Part shown: in pieces, positions 60,564 to 64,000 of the stretch
Numbering within the stretch: position 1 is the first letter of the stretch
Layout: every line of letters starts with the position of its first letter
Origin: Mumia xiangluensis
Lineage (GTDB): Bacteria; Actinomycetota; Actinomycetes; Propionibacteriales; Nocardioidaceae
NCBI RefSeq assembly: GCF_010994095.1
Contig: NZ_WJYO01000006.1
Location: forward strand, 372,001 to 436,000
Reading direction: 5' to 3'
Length of the DNA stretch: 64,000 nt
Program-made: the position numbers and the translations under genes
The notes under the pieces: generated by a model
The model's database searches: none
The model's input: only the letters and a program-made list of their open reading frames with translations
Told to the model about the DNA's origin: nothing

Positions 60564-61318
60564 TGGTGGACGTCCTGGTGTGCGTGAAGCGGGTCGTCGA
60601 CTCCTCCAGCGAGGTGGTCCTGACCGACGACGCACAGGCGGTCGACGGACGCTACGCGGGATTCACGATGAGCGCGCACGAGGAGTGCGCCGTGGAGCTC
60701 GCCGTACGCGCCGCTGCTGACGCGGGGACCACACGGGTGGTGACGCTCGGGGACGAGGACGCGGTCGAGCAGCTGCGGCACGCACTGGCCGTCGGCTGCT
60801 CCGAGGCCACCCACGTGGTCGCGGACTCCAGTGCGTTCGGCCCGGCAGACGTGGCGCGGGAGATGGCTGCCGTCGCGCGCGACCACGACTCGCAGCTGGT
60901 GCTGCTCGGCAACGACGCGGCCGACAGCGGGGACTTCCAGGTCGGCATCCGACTGGCGTACGCGCTGGGGTGGCCGGTGATCAACGGCGTCAGCACCGTC
61001 ACGGTGGCAGACGGGACGGTGACCGCGTCGGGCACCGGGCCTGAGGGTCACGAGACGTACGAGGTGCCTCTCCCGGCGGTCGTCACCGTGCTCGAGGGCG
61101 GCGTGGAGCCCCGCTATCCGACGGTCACCGGTCGGATGAAGGCGAAGAAGGTCCAGATCGAGGAGCGCGAGCCCACGACCGCACCCACCGGGCCCTCCCG
61201 GGTCCGCCTGCTGCTCCCACCGCCCGCGCCGTCGGACGTCCAGATCCTCGGCAACGGGCCCGAAGCCGCACCCGCCGTGGTCGACGTGCTCGAGCAGCTG
61301 GGGGTGCTGGCGCGATGA
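60563..61318 (+). CDS. etfB: Electron transfer flavoprotein beta subunit, dehydrogenase-specific
   Basis: 251 residues. The EtfB start VDVLVCVKRVVDSSSEVVL and the AMP/FAD-binding GNDAADSGDFQVGIRLAYALG segment are clear. TVLEGGVEPRYPTVTGRMKAKKVQIE is the usual C-terminal loop. The end is longer than normal (PRVRLLLPPPAPSDVQILG and following). The start TGATG overlaps the dehydrogenase stop. Its genomic place shows that it serves that enzyme rather than fatty-acid oxidation. Confidence 0.9.
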   Translation: MVDVLVCVKRVVDSSSEVVLTDDAQAVDGRYAGFTMSAHEECAVELAVRAAADAGTTRVVTLGDEDAVEQLRHALAVGCSEATHVVADSSAFGPADVAREMAAVARDHDSQLVLLGNDAADSGDFQVGIRLAYALGWPVINGVSTVTVADGTVTASGTGPEGHETYEVPLPAVVTVLEGGVEPRYPTVTGRMKAKKVQIEEREPTTAPTGPSRVRLLLPPPAPSDVQILGNGPEAAPAVVDVLEQLGVLAR

Positions 61319-62295
61319 TCCTGGTGCTGGTGGAGACGTCGCTCGAGGGCGAGGCCGTCGAGGTGTCGCGCGAGGCGGTGACGTTCGCACGGGCGCTGTC
61401 GGCTGCCGGCGGCGACCGACCGATCGACGCCGTCACCGTCGGCGAGCCCTCCGCTGACCTGGTCGCCACGCTGGCGTCGTACGGCGTGCGCCGGGTGCAC
61501 GCGCTGACCGGCGACGCGTTCACGTCGTACGCAGGCGCCGCGTGGGCCTCGGGGCTCATTTCCGTGCAGGAGCAGACCGGCGCAGACCTCGTGATGGCGG
61601 CCGGCACACCGCGGGGCAACGAGGTCATGGCCCACGTCGCGGCACGCACGGACGTCGCGATGGCCGCGAACGTGCTGGCGTTCGAGGGGCTGGACCCGTT
61701 CGTGGTCACGCGGCAGGTCGTCGGCGGCGCTGCACTGGAGGAGATGCGGCTGGGCGACCGGGTCGCCGTCCTCACCGTCGCCGGCCACGCCGTCGAGCCC
61801 CGCCGCGCGGAGACACCGGGCGCGGGCGAGCTGGTCGTCGAGACTCCCTCGATCGCCGAGGCCGACCTGGTCGCTCGCGTGGTCTCGACCGACGAGCCCG
61901 AGCCGGACCTGTCGGGTGCGCTGACGTCGTCCCGCGTGGTCGTCGGCGCGGGGCGCGGCGCCGGATCGGCCGACGGGTTCACCGACCTGCTCGAGCTCAC
62001 CGACCTGCTCGGCGCCTCGCTCGGCGTCTCGCGGGTCGTGACCTCGCTGGGCTGGCGACCCCACCACGAGCAGGTCGGCCAGACCGGGTCACGCATCTCG
62101 CCGGACCTCTACATCCCGTGCGGGATCAGCGGCGCCATCCAGCACTGGGCAGGCTGCGCGTCGTCGAAGACGATCCTCGCCGTCAACACCGACGTCGATG
62201 CGCCCATGGTCACCAAGGCCACGTACGCGGTGATCGGCGACCTGCACGAGGTGGTTCCCGCGATCAACGCCGAGATCCGTCGGCGGCGCGGCTGA
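61315..62295 (+). CDS. etfA: Electron transfer flavoprotein alpha subunit, dehydrogenase-specific
   Basis: 326 residues. The N-terminal half is the pseudo-symmetric ETF domain (ILVLVETSLEGEAVEVSREAVTFARAL). The C-terminal FAD domain has VVGAGRGAGSADGFTDLLELTDLLGASLGVSR, GQTGSRISPDLYIPCGISGAIQH and KTILAVNTDVDAPMVTKATYAVIGDLHEVVPAI. It forms the ETF heterodimer with the overlapping upstream gene (ATGA) and passes electrons to the quinone pool through an ETF dehydrogenase encoded elsewhere. Confidence 0.93.
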   Translation: MILVLVETSLEGEAVEVSREAVTFARALSAAGGDRPIDAVTVGEPSADLVATLASYGVRRVHALTGDAFTSYAGAAWASGLISVQEQTGADLVMAAGTPRGNEVMAHVAARTDVAMAANVLAFEGLDPFVVTRQVVGGAALEEMRLGDRVAVLTVAGHAVEPRRAETPGAGELVVETPSIAEADLVARVVSTDEPEPDLSGALTSSRVVVGAGRGAGSADGFTDLLELTDLLGASLGVSRVVTSLGWRPHHEQVGQTGSRISPDLYIPCGISGAIQHWAGCASSKTILAVNTDVDAPMVTKATYAVIGDLHEVVPAINAEIRRRRG

Positions 62296-62311
62296 TCGCC
62301 CGCCCGGAATA

Positions 62312-62329
62312 CCCGCCGCACGCGGCGGG
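62312..62329 (+). terminator. Short hairpin after etfA
   Basis: cccgccg (62312-62318) and cggcggg (62323-62329) form a 7-bp GC stem with loop cacg, 16 bases after the stop. It may end the dehydrogenase operon. Confidence 0.5.
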
Positions 62330-62341
62330 TTGGCCACACCC

Positions 62342-62989
62342 ATGACCACCATCGGACTCATCGGTTCCGGTCACATCGGCAGCCAGCTGGCGCGTGTGGC
62401 CATCTCCCAGGGGTATGACGTCGTTCTGAGCAACTCGCGCGGTCCCGAGACCCTCGCCGACCTGGTCGACGAGCTCGGCCCGAAGGCCCGCGCCGGCACG
62501 CCGGAGGAGGCGGCGGAGGCGGCTGACATCGCCGTCGTCACGACGCCGCTCGCCGCGATCCCTGCCGTCCCCGTCGCACCGCTGGCGGGCAAGGTCGTGA
62601 TCGAGACCAACAACTACTACCCGCAGCGGGACGGGCAGATCGCCGAGCTGGACGACGAGTCGACCACCGTCTCGGAGCTGCTGCAGCGGCACCTCCCCGA
62701 GTCGAAGGTCGTCAAGGCCTTCAACCACATCGCCGCCCCGCACATCACCGAGCACGCCACCCCCGCGGGCACCGCGAACCGCCGCGCGCTCGCGATCGCC
62801 GGAGACGACGCCGATGCCAAGGCGACCGTCACCGCGTTCATCGACGCCGCCGGCTTCGACGTCGTCGATGTCGGCCCGCTGGCGGAGGGATGGCGCACCC
62901 AGCGCGACACCGCCGCGTACGTCGCACCGTTCAACGCCGACGAGCTCCGCCAGAAGGTCGCCGAGGCGAAGCGCTACCGCGACATGTGA
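62342..62989 (+). CDS. F420-dependent NADP reductase-like oxidoreductase
   Basis: 215 residues. The Rossmann start is TTIGLIGSGHIGSQLARVAISQGYDVVLSNSRGPETL, where SNSR is the NADP-type phosphate contact seen in F420:NADP oxidoreductase relatives. VIETNNYYPQRDG and SKVVKAFNHIAAPHI are conserved in this branch (PF03807 type). The ATG at 62342 has only a weak ribosome binding site; a TTG 4 codons earlier is possible. It is followed by a strong hairpin. The cofactor is inferred, and a dinucleotide-binding reductase of other kind is possible. Confidence 0.8.
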   Translation: MTTIGLIGSGHIGSQLARVAISQGYDVVLSNSRGPETLADLVDELGPKARAGTPEEAAEAADIAVVTTPLAAIPAVPVAPLAGKVVIETNNYYPQRDGQIAELDDESTTVSELLQRHLPESKVVKAFNHIAAPHITEHATPAGTANRRALAIAGDDADAKATVTAFIDAAGFDVVDVGPLAEGWRTQRDTAAYVAPFNADELRQKVAEAKRYRDM

Positions 62990-62996
62990 GGCGCCG

Positions 62997-63023
62997 CCGG
63001 GCGGGGCTGTGCGCCCCGCCCGG
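62997..63023 (+). terminator. Terminator hairpin after the F420-reductase-like gene
   Basis: ccgggcggggc (62997-63007) pairs perfectly with gccccgcccgg (63013-63023), loop tgtgc, starting 7 bases after the stop codon. Confidence 0.75.
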
Positions 63024-63067
63024 TGGACTCCGACCGGTCCTCGGTGGTACGACGGCAGGGGGCCATC

Positions 63068-64000
63068 ATGACCATCGACGACTGGATCAGTCCGCCCGCG
63101 CGAGCGGCCGAGTCCGACGACATCTCGCTAGACGAGCTCCGGCTGGCGACCCGCAACCACGGGATGCCGCTGGAGATGCTCGACCTGGACCTCACACCGC
63201 CGGGGCTCCACTACGTGCTCGTGCACTACGACATCCCGTTGCTGGACCCGGCGACCTACCGCCTCTCGGTCGACGGCCACGTCGAGCGTCCGTTCTCGGT
63301 GGACCTCGACGAGCTTGCGACCCTCGAGCCCGTCGCCCGTCGAGTGACGCTCGAGTGCGCCGGCAACGGACGGGCCAGGACGTCGCCACGACCCATCAGC
63401 CAGCCCTGGCTCGACGAGGCGGTCGGCACAGCCGAGTGGTCGGGCGTGCCGCTCGCGGCCCTGCTCGACCGGGCGGGAGTCCGGCCGGGTGCGGAGTCGG
63501 TGGTGTTCAGCGGGGCCGACCACGGCTTCGAGCGCGGGATCGAGCAGGACTTCCGGCGTGCACTCCCCTACGACGAGATCGAGCGGGACGAGGTGTTCCT
63601 CGCGACCGCGATGAACGGGGCGCCGCTGCCGCCGCAGCACGGCGCCCCCGTACGACTCGTGGTCCCCGGCTGGTACGGCATGGCGCACGTCAAGTGGGTG
63701 GTGCGGATCACGGTGCTGGACCGCCCGTTCGACGGGTTCCAGAACGCGACCGCGTACCGCATCAAGCGCGACGCCGATGACCGCGGCGAGCCCGTCACAC
63801 GGATGGCGCCTCGCGCGCTGATGCATCCCCCGGGCTTCCCGGACTTCATGTCGCGCACGCGGATCGTCGACGCCGGGCGGCAGGCGCTGACCGGGCGCGC
63901 GTGGTCGGGCTTCGCGCCGATCACCCGTGTCGAGGTCAGCACCGACGGGACGGCGACCTGGGCCGACGCCGACCTGGCGCCGTGCGTCGCGGCGTACCTG
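63068..64000 (+). CDS. Sulfite-oxidase-family molybdopterin enzyme, 3' partial
   Basis: 311 residues are visible and the frame is still open at the last base. The molybdopterin domain is recognisable: LHYVLVHYDIPLLDPATYRLSVDG, the molybdenum-ligating Cys97 in VTLECAGNGR, LVVPGWYGMAHVKWV and AYRIKRDADDRGEPV. The start of the dimerisation domain follows (LTGRAWSGFAPITRVEVSTDG). There is no signal peptide at the ATG, so cytosolic. Members oxidise sulfite or act on other substrates, and the specificity is not decided by the visible part. Confidence 0.88.
   Translation, partial: MTIDDWISPPARAAESDDISLDELRLATRNHGMPLEMLDLDLTPPGLHYVLVHYDIPLLDPATYRLSVDGHVERPFSVDLDELATLEPVARRVTLECAGNGRARTSPRPISQPWLDEAVGTAEWSGVPLAALLDRAGVRPGAESVVFSGADHGFERGIEQDFRRALPYDEIERDEVFLATAMNGAPLPPQHGAPVRLVVPGWYGMAHVKWVVRITVLDRPFDGFQNATAYRIKRDADDRGEPVTRMAPRALMHPPGFPDFMSRTRIVDAGRQALTGRAWSGFAPITRVEVSTDGTATWADADLAPCVAAYL

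Overview
The window is high-GC DNA with GTG and TTG starts, dense gene packing, ATGA/TGATG start-stop overlaps and long antisense shadow frames. It contains a mycobacterial-type second EF-G, a Lys/Ala/Thr-rich histone-like protein, an ECF42-type sigma factor, Tat-exported enzymes and an LPXTG wall protein. Together these point to a free-living aerobic actinomycete, most likely Nocardioidaceae/Propionibacteriales. The family-level placement is an inference. I saw no rRNA, tRNA, CRISPR array, transposase or integrase.

Left part (1-23 kb), mostly housekeeping and stress genes: a partial NYN nuclease, a TetR regulator, a secreted protein, an FrnE-type DsbA oxidoreductase with a tiny Cys-containing partner, a BCCT betaine-type transporter, a cold-shock protein with a structured leader, a GAF/winged-helix regulator, a PLP decarboxylase with an MFS transporter, an LD-carboxypeptidase overlapping a stand-alone SIS protein, a YCII (DGPF) protein with its ECF42 sigma factor, an NfeD-SPFH pair, a divergent MarR/ABC-exporter pair, EF-G2, a histone-like protein and a secreted glycerophosphodiesterase.

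Middle (23-41 kb), an exported-enzyme region: a 1591-residue GH78 rhamnosidase, an X-Pro dipeptidyl-peptidase and a Tat-exported GH106 rhamnosidase. Each rhamnosidase has a different perfect palindrome just upstream. Then come an exported RidA protein overlapping a Tat-exported flavin amine oxidase, an LPXTG choice-of-anchor-A protein, a deaminase, an orphan FetB-type permease, a CHAP hydrolase with a small acidic protein, and a secreted EEP phosphohydrolase.

Right part (41-62 kb), the main finding: a betaine/one-carbon island. It encodes choline dehydrogenase, betaine aldehyde dehydrogenase, an ATPase/double-permease/lipoprotein betaine importer, a non-pyrrolysine MttB-type methyltransferase with its corrinoid protein, methyl-THF:corrinoid methyltransferase, ferredoxin-type corrinoid activator and DUF1638 partner, a short methylene-THF reductase, PurU, a dimethylglycine-dehydrogenase-type flavoprotein with its own EtfBA, and two IclR regulators. 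The genes can be assembled into choline -> betaine aldehyde -> glycine betaine -> (corrinoid demethylation) dimethylglycine -> sarcosine, with methyl groups leaving through THF as formate.

Four promoters in this island (MTHFR, purU/iclR, aldehyde dehydrogenase, dimethylglycine dehydrogenase) share a 17-bp inverted repeat GTTGC-N7-GCAAC, each with a weaker copy exactly 19 bp away. This looks like the operator of the second IclR protein and defines a regulon within the window. The corrinoid genes have a different symmetric operator next to the first IclR gene. The window ends in an F420-reductase-like gene and a truncated sulfite-oxidase-type gene. A two-copy cruciform intergenic repeat (41.1 and 48.6 kb) is the other structural novelty.
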